NCBI GenBank assembly: GCA_934643435.1
Contig: CAKUCJ010000010.1
Location: 1 to 13,442 of the forward strand
Length of the DNA stretch: 13,442 bases
DNA from: an uncultured Collinsella sp.
Lineage (GTDB): Bacteria; Actinomycetota; Coriobacteriia; Coriobacteriales; Coriobacteriaceae
Reading direction: 5' to 3'
Shown here: one piece after another, positions 6,048 through 12,889 of the stretch
Layout: each line of letters starts with the position of its first letter
Position numbering within the stretch: position 1 is the first letter of the stretch
Notes under the pieces: model-generated
The model's input: the letters and a program-made list of their open reading frames with translations, nothing else
Databases searched by the model: none
What the model was told of the DNA's origin: nothing
Program-made: the position numbers and the translations under genes

Positions 6048-7346
6048 CTATTTACGGCGCAGGGCAAGCATGCCAAAGGCAAAGCAGAGGACCATGCAGA
6101 CGACGGACAGGCCAAACATGAGCGTGAAGCCACCGGGCAGATCGATCACAAAGCCCCAGAAGATCGAGGCGACCGCGCTGCCAAGAGCTCCAGCGATCGA
6201 CACACGCGAGTAGATGTTGGCGTAGTCGAGCGACCCAAAGGCGGAGCGCACCAACAGCGGCGTCTGTACCGTGGTACACGCGTAGACAAAGCCAAAGGCG
6301 AAAGCGCCCGCGAGCAGGGCCACGCTGATTCCGGGGACGAGCGCCATGAGGGCAACACCCAGAATGCCGCAGGCCACGCCAAGCGAGAGCCCGAGCTTGG
6401 CCGACCTGTCGTTGACCACGCCGAGCACGACCTTGCCGATCGCTTGGCCCGCCATGCAGGCGCTTGCCACCACGCCCGAGATCGCAGCAATCGCGGGTGC
6501 GGAGTCAGCAAACGAGAGACAGTACGACGGCAAGAATTGGTAAACCGTCTGGTTGACCGTGATAACGAAGGAGAACACGACAAGCGCAAAGAACGCGGGC
6601 ATGCGCATGGCCTGCGCAGCCATCACACCTTGCTCGGTGGGGGCGGCAGCCGCGCCTTCAGTTACGCTCCCATCCTCGGAAGCAACGTCCTCGGCACCGT
6701 AGGGAAGCAGGCCCTTATCCGCCGGCTTGGAACGAACCACAAGAAACGTGAACGGCAGGGCGACGATAAGCACAATCAGACCGAAGATCAGATACCCCAT
6801 GCGCCAGCCCTCGGCACCCGACGAGATCAGCGCCGTACCGAGCGGGTTAAAGACGACGCCGCCGATACCGGTAAACGCCATGCAGAGGCCCACGAAGAAA
6901 CCGACCCTCTTCTTGCACCACGCGTTGATGAGCGTGGGGACGGCGAGATAGATGAGCGGCGCCGTACCGATACCAAGCGCTATGCCCGCGATATAGAACA
7001 TCCAGACAGCGGTGAAGCGCGACATGGCGACAAGCGCGATGCCATCGAGGGCGACGGCAGCCGAGAGCACAGCACGCGTGTCGAATCGGCTCATAAGCTT
7101 GCCCGCAACCGGCAACATGAGCATCATCGCCAAGTTGAGGATCGAGAAATACATGGTGAACGATGCACGGGCGACGCCAAAATACTCGCTCACCGGGGTG
7201 AAGAAGATACCGGCACAGCTCAGCACGAGCGCGCACGGGATGCCGGCGATCACGATACCGGCAGCCACGATCAGGTATGCATAGTGAAACCCGCTGCGGC
7301 AGGCGGGGGCCTGAGCCCCCGCAGCAGAAGTTGTTCCCAGTGACAC
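6048..7346 (-). CDS. MFS transporter (second carrier of the operon)
   Basis: A 432-residue polytopic membrane protein of the major facilitator superfamily with about 12 transmembrane helices in two halves. The first-half motif A reads GKLMSRFDTR at about 82-91; a charged central loop at roughly 205-240 (SKPADKG...EDVASEDGSVTEG) separates the halves. It resembles monocarboxylate or oxalate/formate-type carriers, which move small organic acids, but the substrate is not readable. The start was set at a GTG at 7346 because AAGGGGGA lies immediately upstream at the usual spacing; an ATG at 7370 inside the end of buk has no ribosome site. The gap to buk is then 10 bases, so it is cotranscribed and is likely to export the acid released by the kinase or import the substrate. 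It is the last gene of the operon. Confidence 0.9.
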   Translation of the reverse strand: MSLGTTSAAGAQAPACRSGFHYAYLIVAAGIVIAGIPCALVLSCAGIFFTPVSEYFGVARASFTMYFSILNLAMMLMLPVAGKLMSRFDTRAVLSAAVALDGIALVAMSRFTAVWMFYIAGIALGIGTAPLIYLAVPTLINAWCKKRVGFFVGLCMAFTGIGGVVFNPLGTALISSGAEGWRMGYLIFGLIVLIVALPFTFLVVRSKPADKGLLPYGAEDVASEDGSVTEGAAAAPTEQGVMAAQAMRMPAFFALVVFSFVITVNQTVYQFLPSYCLSFADSAPAIAAISGVVASACMAGQAIGKVVLGVVNDRSAKLGLSLGVACGILGVALMALVPGISVALLAGAFAFGFVYACTTVQTPLLVRSAFGSLDYANIYSRVSIAGALGSAVASIFWGFVIDLPGGFTLMFGLSVVCMVLCFAFGMLALRRK

Positions 7347-7356
7347 CGCGTCCCCC

Positions 7357-8481
7357 TTATGCCTCGACATCGGCAAAGGCGCCGGGCATCGTGAAGCCCT
7401 TCCAAGAAGGCTCGCCGGTGAAGGTCATGACGTCCTCGGTTCCCTCGAGGGCACGAATGGCACCGGATGCGAGGGCATCCATCTCGAAGTCGCCGCCGTA
7501 GATCTTGACCGGCGCGATCCACTCAACGCGCTCGCGCACATAGCCGGTGAAGTACGGGTCATTGGAGACACCGCCGGTGAGAACGATGCCGTCGACCTTG
7601 CCCTTGAGCGCGGTCGCGAAAGCACCGATATACTTGGCGACCTGGTAGGCCATGGCGTCATAGACGACTTTCGCCCACTCGTCGCCCTCCTCGATGCGCT
7701 TGCAGATGATGCGGGCATCGTCGGTACCGCACAGACCCACGAGGCCGCCGGTCTTGCCAATCACGCCGTCCATCTTCTTCTTGTCGGCGCCCTCGGAGAA
7801 AGCGATCTTAACGACGGGCTTGAGCGGAGCATCGCCCGAGCGGTTGGGCGCGAAGGGGCCGGAGCCCTCGAGCACGTCGTTGGTGTCGATCATACGACCA
7901 TGGTTGTGGCAGGCCACGGAAAGGCCGCCGCCCACGTGCGCGACGATAAAGTTGCCCTCGGCATAGGTGGTACCGAGCTCGGCAGCGCAGCGAAGGGCGC
8001 ATTCCTTCTGGTTGAGGCAGTGCACGTGGCTCTTGCGATAGACACCGGGGTAACCGGTAATACGGGCGACGTCCTCGAGCTCATCGGTATCGGGCTGGTT
8101 GACGGCGTAGGCGGGCTTGCCCACCTGCTGGGCAAAAGCATGCAGCAGCGGCGCACCCAAAATGGCGGGGTGGTTGACGCCGGCATTCATGACGTGGTCG
8201 CAAACCGTATCGTCGATTGCAAAGATGCCACCAACGGTGGGGCCCATGGAGCCGCAGTAGCCGGAGAACGCATCGATGTCCTCGAGCTCGATACCGTGCT
8301 CCTCGAGAGCGGCAAGAATGGTCTCCTTGCGGTATTCGAACTGGTCAGCCGCCTGGTCGAAGCGGGCGAGCTCATCGGCCGGATGGGTGACGTTAAGACG
8401 GAACAGAGCCTCGGTGCCGTCGAACACGGCGACCTTGGTGGAGGTGGAACCCGGGGAGAGGGTCAGGATCTTGTAACTCAT
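7357..8481 (-). CDS. buk: Butyrate kinase (acyl-phosphate kinase)
   Basis: A 374-residue ASKHA-fold kinase that interconverts acyl phosphate plus ADP and the free acid plus ATP in the cytoplasm; in fermenters it runs towards ATP. Family motifs are all present: LSPGSTSTKVAVFD (8-21) for phosphate binding, NHPAILGAPLLHAFA (103-117), HVGGGLSVACHNHGRMID (182-199), GPFAPNRSGDAP (208-219) and LTGGVSNDPYF (301-311), ending with IYGGDFEMDALASGAIRAL. Length is normal for the family (about 355-375). The ATG at 8481 has AAAGGAAG upstream. True butyrate specificity is not assured: branched-chain and other short acyl phosphates are accepted by relatives, and its phosphotransacylase partner here is of the Pta type. 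It lies 101 bases downstream of the small membrane protein and just before an MFS carrier. Confidence 0.93.
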   Translation of the reverse strand: MSYKILTLSPGSTSTKVAVFDGTEALFRLNVTHPADELARFDQAADQFEYRKETILAALEEHGIELEDIDAFSGYCGSMGPTVGGIFAIDDTVCDHVMNAGVNHPAILGAPLLHAFAQQVGKPAYAVNQPDTDELEDVARITGYPGVYRKSHVHCLNQKECALRCAAELGTTYAEGNFIVAHVGGGLSVACHNHGRMIDTNDVLEGSGPFAPNRSGDAPLKPVVKIAFSEGADKKKMDGVIGKTGGLVGLCGTDDARIICKRIEEGDEWAKVVYDAMAYQVAKYIGAFATALKGKVDGIVLTGGVSNDPYFTGYVRERVEWIAPVKIYGGDFEMDALASGAIRALEGTEDVMTFTGEPSWKGFTMPGAFADVEA

Positions 8482-8582
8482 GAAAGCTTCCTTTCTATCT
8501 GGGAAAACGAATCAACAGGGGCAAGCGGTGTTACCGAGGATGAAAATGAAGGCCCGGTGACGGAGACCGGCGGCGTTACCGG

Positions 8583-8981
8583 CTAGCGGTTTTGGATAGC
8601 GAAAAGTACAAGCGACGTCACGTAGCCGATAAGTACGAGCTGGATATACGTCGCGAGCCACGCGGCGACGACATCGCCACCCGCCGGCGTCTGGATCAGA
8701 GCCATGGTGAAGGAGATGCACGTCACGAAGACGAAGTTCTCGACAAAGACTTGGACAATGGGACGCCAACGGTGCTCTCCCACCCATCCGGTCATCGCGA
8801 CGGCAAACCCGGGAACGGGCAGCACGAGTTGCAGCAGCACATTGGTGAAAAACGCCGACGCCACGCCCGGATACCAAGATTGAAATGCGATCTCGGCACC
8901 GCCGATGAGCATCGCCGAAGTGTTGATAACCAACGCAAGCACGAGGTCGCAGAGGATAGTCGCGATATTCCATTTACACAT
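8583..8981 (-). CDS. Small four-helix membrane protein of unknown function
   Basis: A 132-residue hydrophobic protein with likely transmembrane helices at about 6-28, 40-62, 76-97 and 104-128. The loop GWVGEHRWRP (65-74) is the only strongly hydrophilic stretch. I do not recognise the family with certainty; it loosely resembles small DUF2798-like proteins. The ATG at 8981 follows CAGGAGTAG, a good ribosome site that overlaps the stop codon of the esterase gene only five bases upstream, so it is clearly part of the operon. Position between the esterase and the acyl kinase suggests a role in transport or membrane anchoring for this pathway, which is a guess. Confidence 0.8.
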   Translation of the reverse strand: MCKWNIATILCDLVLALVINTSAMLIGGAEIAFQSWYPGVASAFFTNVLLQLVLPVPGFAVAMTGWVGEHRWRPIVQVFVENFVFVTCISFTMALIQTPAGGDVVAAWLATYIQLVLIGYVTSLVLFAIQNR

Positions 8982-8986
8982 GGCGG

Positions 8987-9955
8987 CTACTCCTGATCTT
9001 CAAGGCCGGGAAACGGCACGTCATGGCATGCCGGTCCGAGCAGATGTTCAAGGGACGTTTTGACGGCGCGGGCAGCAGCATGTTGGAACCCACGGGGCCG
9101 TGCGGCGACGGTCTCGGGCATCGAGATGGCACGGAACGTCTCCGTATCGGCCGCATCCTCGATGTAGCCGTGGTAGACCCCCGCGACGGGATTCCAGACG
9201 CTAGGCGCACCCGCATCGGCCATACGGCGGTACAGCGTCTCCGCCTGAGGCAGGAGCGCGTCACCCTCGACCGGGCAGAACACCGTGGGCGGCAACGCGG
9301 CGAGCTCACCATCGCTTGCATACACGGGAGACATCAGCGGATCGGTCTCGTCACGCTCCCCCGCATACATCGCCGAGAACGCGGCCATCTTGTCGACCGG
9401 CAGGTCGCAAGCACGTACGCCGTTCGGATCGATCCGCTCGGCCACATCGAGACATGGATAATGAAGCGCCAGACCCGAGACAGGTGGAGCCGAATTGTCG
9501 CGCTGAGAGAGCAGGGCGTAGGCGACGGCCAGGTTCGCTCCGGCACTGTAGCCCATGAGCACGGCATGGGCCGACGCAACCTCGACCTCACTGCCGTCGA
9601 CGATGCGCCGGACCGTGCCCGCCACGTCGTTGAGTGCGGCGGGAAACGGATGCTCCGGCGCCAAGCGGTACTCGATCCCCACGACGTTGACATCGAAGGT
9701 GTCGCGCACCCAAGCGCGCAACGCATCGCCCTTGCGGGCATCGCCGAGCGCGAAGCCGCCCCCGTGAAGTTCGAACACCACAGGTCGGGGTGACGTGTCA
9801 GCCGCACGATGCAGCCAGCAACCACTCGCGCAACCAAGCTCGAGCTCGGGCATTAGCCACTCTCCCGTCATGACGCGGGCGTCGAGAGCGCGCGCGGTCT
9901 GACGGCGCAGATACGGAAGCGCCGCCGCGAAGCCGCCCACGTCCATATCGGCCAT
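8987..9955 (-). CDS. HSL-family alpha/beta hydrolase (carboxylesterase/acetamidase-like)
   Basis: A 322-residue esterase of the hormone-sensitive lipase family. HGGGF (64-68) forms the oxyanion hole, GYSAG (135-139) holds nucleophile Ser137, YRLAPEHPFPAAL (96-108) is the typical segment after strand 4, Asp232 in EGDALLPQ is the acid and His262 in GVYHGY the base, so the triad is complete. Relatives cleave short- and medium-chain esters and some aryl amides in the cytoplasm; no signal peptide is seen here. The ATG at 9955 overlaps the phosphotransacylase stop in TGATG, implying translational coupling; an ATG three codons later is possible. Coupling to a phosphotransacylase suggests it supplies or removes the acyl group that the pathway handles. 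Confidence 0.93.
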   Translation of the reverse strand: MADMDVGGFAAALPYLRRQTARALDARVMTGEWLMPELELGCASGCWLHRAADTSPRPVVFELHGGGFALGDARKGDALRAWVRDTFDVNVVGIEYRLAPEHPFPAALNDVAGTVRRIVDGSEVEVASAHAVLMGYSAGANLAVAYALLSQRDNSAPPVSGLALHYPCLDVAERIDPNGVRACDLPVDKMAAFSAMYAGERDETDPLMSPVYASDGELAALPPTVFCPVEGDALLPQAETLYRRMADAGAPSVWNPVAGVYHGYIEDAADTETFRAISMPETVAARPRGFQHAAARAVKTSLEHLLGPACHDVPFPGLEDQE

Positions 9956-10950
9956 CAGCGAGCCGAGAGGACGAGCATCGCGATGTCGCCGACGATCTCG
10001 TCGACCGTGGCACCGCGCGAGCTGTCGGCGACAGGACACTTGAAACCCGAGAGACTGTGGCCGTAAGCCGCACCGTGGGCAAAACGCTGGATCAGCTTGA
10101 CGGCAATGTTCGCGGCATTGAGGTCGGGGAACACGAGCACGTTAGCACGGCCGGCCACGTCGCTCTCGCGCTTGACCTTCTTGGCGGCGACAGCCGGATC
10201 GATCGCGGCGTCGAGCTGAAACTCGCCGTCAACGGCGAGTTCGCCTCGACGCTCGAGGACAATCTTGATGGCTTCATCGACACGGTCGACCGAGGCGCCA
10301 GCACCGGACCCATCCGTGGAGAATGACAGGAACGCCACGCGGGGCTCCCAGCCCATCATGGCCGCAGAGCCGTCCGCCGCCGCGATGGCGATGGATGCCA
10401 GCTCCTCGGCCGTGGGCTCGGGGTTGAGGCCACAATCGGTAAAGCAGATGACGCTGCCCTCGGGGCCCTCGAAGCCCGGAGTGTCGACGAGCGCAAAGAT
10501 GCTCGGAACGTCGACGCCCTCGGCGAGACCGATAATCGTCTGCGCCGCCATGAGCACATCGCCCGTGGTGTTGACGTGGCCGCAGAACGTGCAGTCGACG
10601 TCGCCCTGCTCCTCCATCATCATGGCGTAGTACATCGGGTTCTTGATCTTGCGGCGGCTGCCCTTGGCGCTGATGAGACGCGGGCCTCCGGCCATGTAGC
10701 GCTCGGCGAGCACATCGGCCTCAGCCTCGTCAGTGTTGTCGACGATCTCCATGCCCTCGAGCGACACGCCAGCACGCGCAGCGGTCTCCTCGATCACGGA
10801 ACGAGGGCTCACGAGGACCGGGGTACCGATACCCTCGTCGAGCACGCGGCGTGCGGCGAGAAGGGTCTTCTCTGCCTCGCACTCGGGAAGCGCCACACGC
10901 TTGGGCGCGCCCTTGGCGTCCTCGATGAGCTTTTCGATCAGGGTTGCCAT
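9955..10950 (-). CDS. Phosphate acetyl/acyltransferase (Pta-type phosphotransacylase)
   Basis: A 331-residue enzyme exchanging a thioester-bound acyl group with phosphate to give acyl phosphate. Matches to the Pta family run through the chain: RVALPECEAEKTLLAARRV (18-36), NPMYYAMMM (104-112), TDCGLNPEPTAEELASIAI (171-189), EPRVAFLSFSTDGSG (202-216), VFPDLNAANIAVKLIQRF (273-290) and the phosphate-site SRG (311-313). It is closer in pattern to Pta than to the shorter phosphate butyryltransferases, yet pairs with a butyrate kinase. Around 123-136 it has CGHVNTTGDVLMAAQ where Pta usually has an HTTADT- or HSTGDT-like stretch, and the last segment reads SGFKCPVADSSRG rather than QGL.KPVNDLSRG, so the acyl pocket may differ. 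The ATG at 10950 follows GGATGGAG. Downstream it overlaps the esterase gene by one base; upstream, two hairpins separate it from the ACP gene. Confidence 0.92.
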   Translation of the reverse strand: MATLIEKLIEDAKGAPKRVALPECEAEKTLLAARRVLDEGIGTPVLVSPRSVIEETAARAGVSLEGMEIVDNTDEAEADVLAERYMAGGPRLISAKGSRRKIKNPMYYAMMMEEQGDVDCTFCGHVNTTGDVLMAAQTIIGLAEGVDVPSIFALVDTPGFEGPEGSVICFTDCGLNPEPTAEELASIAIAAADGSAAMMGWEPRVAFLSFSTDGSGAGASVDRVDEAIKIVLERRGELAVDGEFQLDAAIDPAVAAKKVKRESDVAGRANVLVFPDLNAANIAVKLIQRFAHGAAYGHSLSGFKCPVADSSRGATVDEIVGDIAMLVLSAR

Positions 10951-10995
10951 CTTGTCTCCATCCTTTCGCAGTGAGTTGAGGCGATGCAGCCTCGC

Positions 10996-11026
10996 TATGG
11001 GATCCGAACCTCTGCCAGATCCCATA
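10996..11026 (-). repeat. Stem-loop 2 between the ACP and phosphotransacylase genes
   Basis: TATGGGATC (10996-11004) and GATCCCATA (11018-11026) form a perfect 9-bp stem with a 13-nt loop. It lies 45 bases upstream of the phosphotransacylase start and has no T-run. Within an operon such a hairpin could stabilise RNA ends after processing or attenuate read-through. Confidence 0.55.
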
Positions 11027-11047
11027 ACGGCGCTGCAACGATTAGAC

Positions 11048-11074
11048 GGGGCGACGGCAGATCGCCGCCGCCCC
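11048..11074 (-). repeat. Stem-loop 1 just after the ACP stop codon
   Basis: GGGGCGACGGC (11048-11058) pairs with GCCGCCGCCCC (11064-11074) at 10 of 11 positions, loop AGATC, very GC-rich. It begins 9 bases after the ACP stop. The minus-strand tail is GTCTAATCG, too poor in T for a strong terminator, so partial termination or 3'-end protection of the ACP message is more likely. Confidence 0.6.
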
Positions 11075-11082
11075 AGTGCGAA

Positions 11083-11334
11083 CTACATCGAGAGGGTGTC
11101 GTCGATGAGCTTCGCAGCGTCGGCGAAGGTCTTGCACTTGTTGAGCTGCATGAAGGGCACCTCGACCTCGTACTCGTCCTCGAGTGCAGAGGCGAACTGG
11201 ACGATGTTCACGCTCTTGCAACCCAAGTCGTCGACAAAGGAGGTCTCGGCCGAAAGGCTGTCACGGTCGCTACCGAAAATCTCGACGGCCTTGTCCTTGA
11301 GAATATCGACGACCTCTTCCTGGAATTCGTTCAT
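11083..11334 (-). CDS. Acyl carrier protein with atypical KSV phosphopantetheine motif
   Basis: An 83-residue acidic helical protein of ACP size and pattern. The attachment region reads DDLGCKSVNIVQFASALEDE (35-54); Ser41 aligns with the serine that carries 4'-phosphopantetheine and the following helix ending EDEYEVEVP matches ACP helix II and strand. The standard DSL is KSV here, so the aspartate normally used by AcpS is Lys40, and Cys39 and Cys67 are unusual extras. The ATG at 11334 follows AAGGAAAGGAA. It sits between an OFA-like carrier (114-base gap) and a phosphotransacylase (132-base gap), away from fatty-acid genes, which suggests a pathway-specific carrier rather than the fatty-acid ACP. 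What loads it is not visible; the AcpS at 5350-5724 may activate it. Confidence 0.88.
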   Translation of the reverse strand: MNEFQEEVVDILKDKAVEIFGSDRDSLSAETSFVDDLGCKSVNIVQFASALEDEYEVEVPFMQLNKCKTFADAAKLIDDTLSM

Positions 11335-11448
11335 GATGTGTTCCTTTCCTTGTGGGACTGGATGCCGGGCGAACACTCGGCTAGGTTTACAAAAGCTTGT
11401 CTGGCGGCTGCGATGTTCCGGCTCAATGGATGCACAGCTGCTAGACGG

Positions 11449-12741
11449 CTACTCTCCGCGGACGTTAGATGCGATCTGCCTGTAGGGCAGCGCAATCACG
11501 GGGACGAGCGCGATGGCGCAGATGACAAAGACCGCGAGCATCACGTTCTGCTGGCCGGCGACGGCGGCGACGGTCGACATGACCGAAACGCCGGCGAAGT
11601 TGAGCACGTTGAAGATGACCTGGATGGGTGTGTAGGCGACTTCAAAGTCCTCACGGCCGTAGATAGAGGCCGTAAGCGACATGCAGACGTTTGCCGCACC
11701 CGAGAGACCGAACATGAACATGCCCGTGGCCACGGCGCAGACGACGGAGTTCGCACCGCCGAGCCTCACTAGGAGACCACCGAGCCCCAGCACGCAGATC
11801 ACGACAAGCGTGGTCTTCTTGGTGCCGATCTTTTGGTCGAGCACGCCGATCAGATAGTGGCCGAGCAGACCGATGGGCCACATGGAGGATAGGAGCACGA
11901 CGCCGAACATCGGGTCCTGGCCATAGGAGGCGAGCGTGGGAACGAGCAGGGCGATCGTACCGGCGCCGACCATCATGGGAAGGCCGGTTCCAAGACCGAT
12001 AAGCCAGGTCTGAGGCGTCTTGAGGACGCGGGCTGTGGTCCAAGGGCTCGTCTTCTTGTACTCGAGGGCAGCCTTGAACTCGGCCTCGAGCTCTTCACGG
12101 CTCACGGACTGGTCGTTATCGGGATAAGCGCCAGCCTCCTCCGGATTGTTCTTGACAAAGAGGAAGACGACGACGGCCGTGATCGCAACGATAGCGGCCA
12201 TAGCCCAGAAGAAACCAGAGATGCCGAAGGCGCTTCCGGCAAACCCCAAGATGATGGGGTTGAGCGTCGCCGAGGAGATGGTCATACCCATGGTGGCGAT
12301 ACCCATGAAGGCACCCTTGGTACGCGGGAACCACGAAGACCCGAGGAGTCCTACGCCGATGGTGGCGTAGGCAACCATCGAGAAGTTGAAGATCACAACG
12401 CCCGCGGCAAAGACCTCGAACGTGTGGGCGCACGCCAGCACGGCAAAACCGATAGCCGACCCGGCAAGGCCGATGACCGAAACCATCTTGGCGCCGATCT
12501 TGCGGCCGAGCGTGCCGAAGAGCACGACAGCGATCAGGCTGATCCAGCCGGCGATGGTGATGACATAGGACATGTCGGTCTGCTGCCAGCCGTACATCTC
12601 GTTAAAGAGGCCGAACAGCGTGTTGGTGGCCGCGTTCCAGAATGAATAGAAGTAGAAGAAGATGAAGCAGGCAATGGTGATGCCCCAACCCTTGGCGCCA
12701 AAATTGGGCAACCAGGCGTTGAATTTCTTGTTTTCTGCCAT
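11449..12741 (-). CDS. OFA-like MFS transporter (oxalate/formate antiporter family type)
   Basis: A 430-residue carrier with about 12 transmembrane helices. Motif A is GTLGRKIGAK (76-85), repeated in the second half as GVLDQKIGTKK; GSSWFPRTKGAFMGIATMGM is characteristic of OFA/monocarboxylate-type MFS members; a charged central loop (about 197-235, NPEEAGAYPDNDQS...EELEAEFKAALEYKK) separates the halves. Family members exchange or co-transport small carboxylates across the cytoplasmic membrane. The ATG at 12741 follows AGGGAG. It lies between the CocE-like hydrolase and the ACP gene in the operon, so it likely brings in the substrate or exchanges it for the acid product. Its sequence differs clearly from the other MFS protein at 6048-7346, so they are not a recent duplication. 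Confidence 0.9.
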   Translation of the reverse strand: MAENKKFNAWLPNFGAKGWGITIACFIFFYFYSFWNAATNTLFGLFNEMYGWQQTDMSYVITIAGWISLIAVVLFGTLGRKIGAKMVSVIGLAGSAIGFAVLACAHTFEVFAAGVVIFNFSMVAYATIGVGLLGSSWFPRTKGAFMGIATMGMTISSATLNPIILGFAGSAFGISGFFWAMAAIVAITAVVVFLFVKNNPEEAGAYPDNDQSVSREELEAEFKAALEYKKTSPWTTARVLKTPQTWLIGLGTGLPMMVGAGTIALLVPTLASYGQDPMFGVVLLSSMWPIGLLGHYLIGVLDQKIGTKKTTLVVICVLGLGGLLVRLGGANSVVCAVATGMFMFGLSGAANVCMSLTASIYGREDFEVAYTPIQVIFNVLNFAGVSVMSTVAAVAGQQNVMLAVFVICAIALVPVIALPYRQIASNVRGE

Positions 12742-12761
12742 AAAAACGGCTCCCTAGATAA

Positions 12762-12795
12762 GGCGGGAGGCGGAGAGAGGCTAGACCCTCCCGCC
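12762..12795 (-). repeat. Stem-loop B in the leader of the OFA-like transporter gene
   Basis: GGCGGGAGG (12762-12770) and CCTCCCGCC (12787-12795) form a perfect 9-bp GC stem with a 16-nt loop. On the minus strand it ends 7 bases before the AGGGAG ribosome site of the transporter, so it could affect initiation. Confidence 0.55.
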
Positions 12796-12802
12796 GGATG
12801 GC

Positions 12803-12826
12803 GCCCCGGGACTTATGTCCCGGGGC
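12803..12826 (-). repeat. Stem-loop A between the CocE-like gene and the transporter
   Basis: GCCCCGGGAC (12803-12812) and GTCCCGGGGC (12817-12826) form a perfect 10-bp stem with a TTAT loop (ATAA on the minus strand). No T-run follows. It begins 64 bases after the CocE-like stop codon and 8 bases from stem-loop B. Confidence 0.6.
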
Positions 12827-12889
12827 CGTCAGGCACGCATGCGTGGAATGCGCACCCCTAAAAATCGTGAACGATCGCGCTCAGGAGAC

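Noticed and set aside
6444..7343. A 299-codon plus-strand open frame opposite the MFS gene
   Set aside because: Composition (Arg/His/Asp-rich, no hydrophobic core) is typical of the antisense of a GC-rich membrane protein gene; the minus strand encodes a clear MFS protein.
7347..7376. Upstream TTG/ATG starts for the MFS gene overlapping buk
   Set aside because: AAGGGGGA sits correctly for the GTG at 7346 and there is no ribosome site for the earlier codons.
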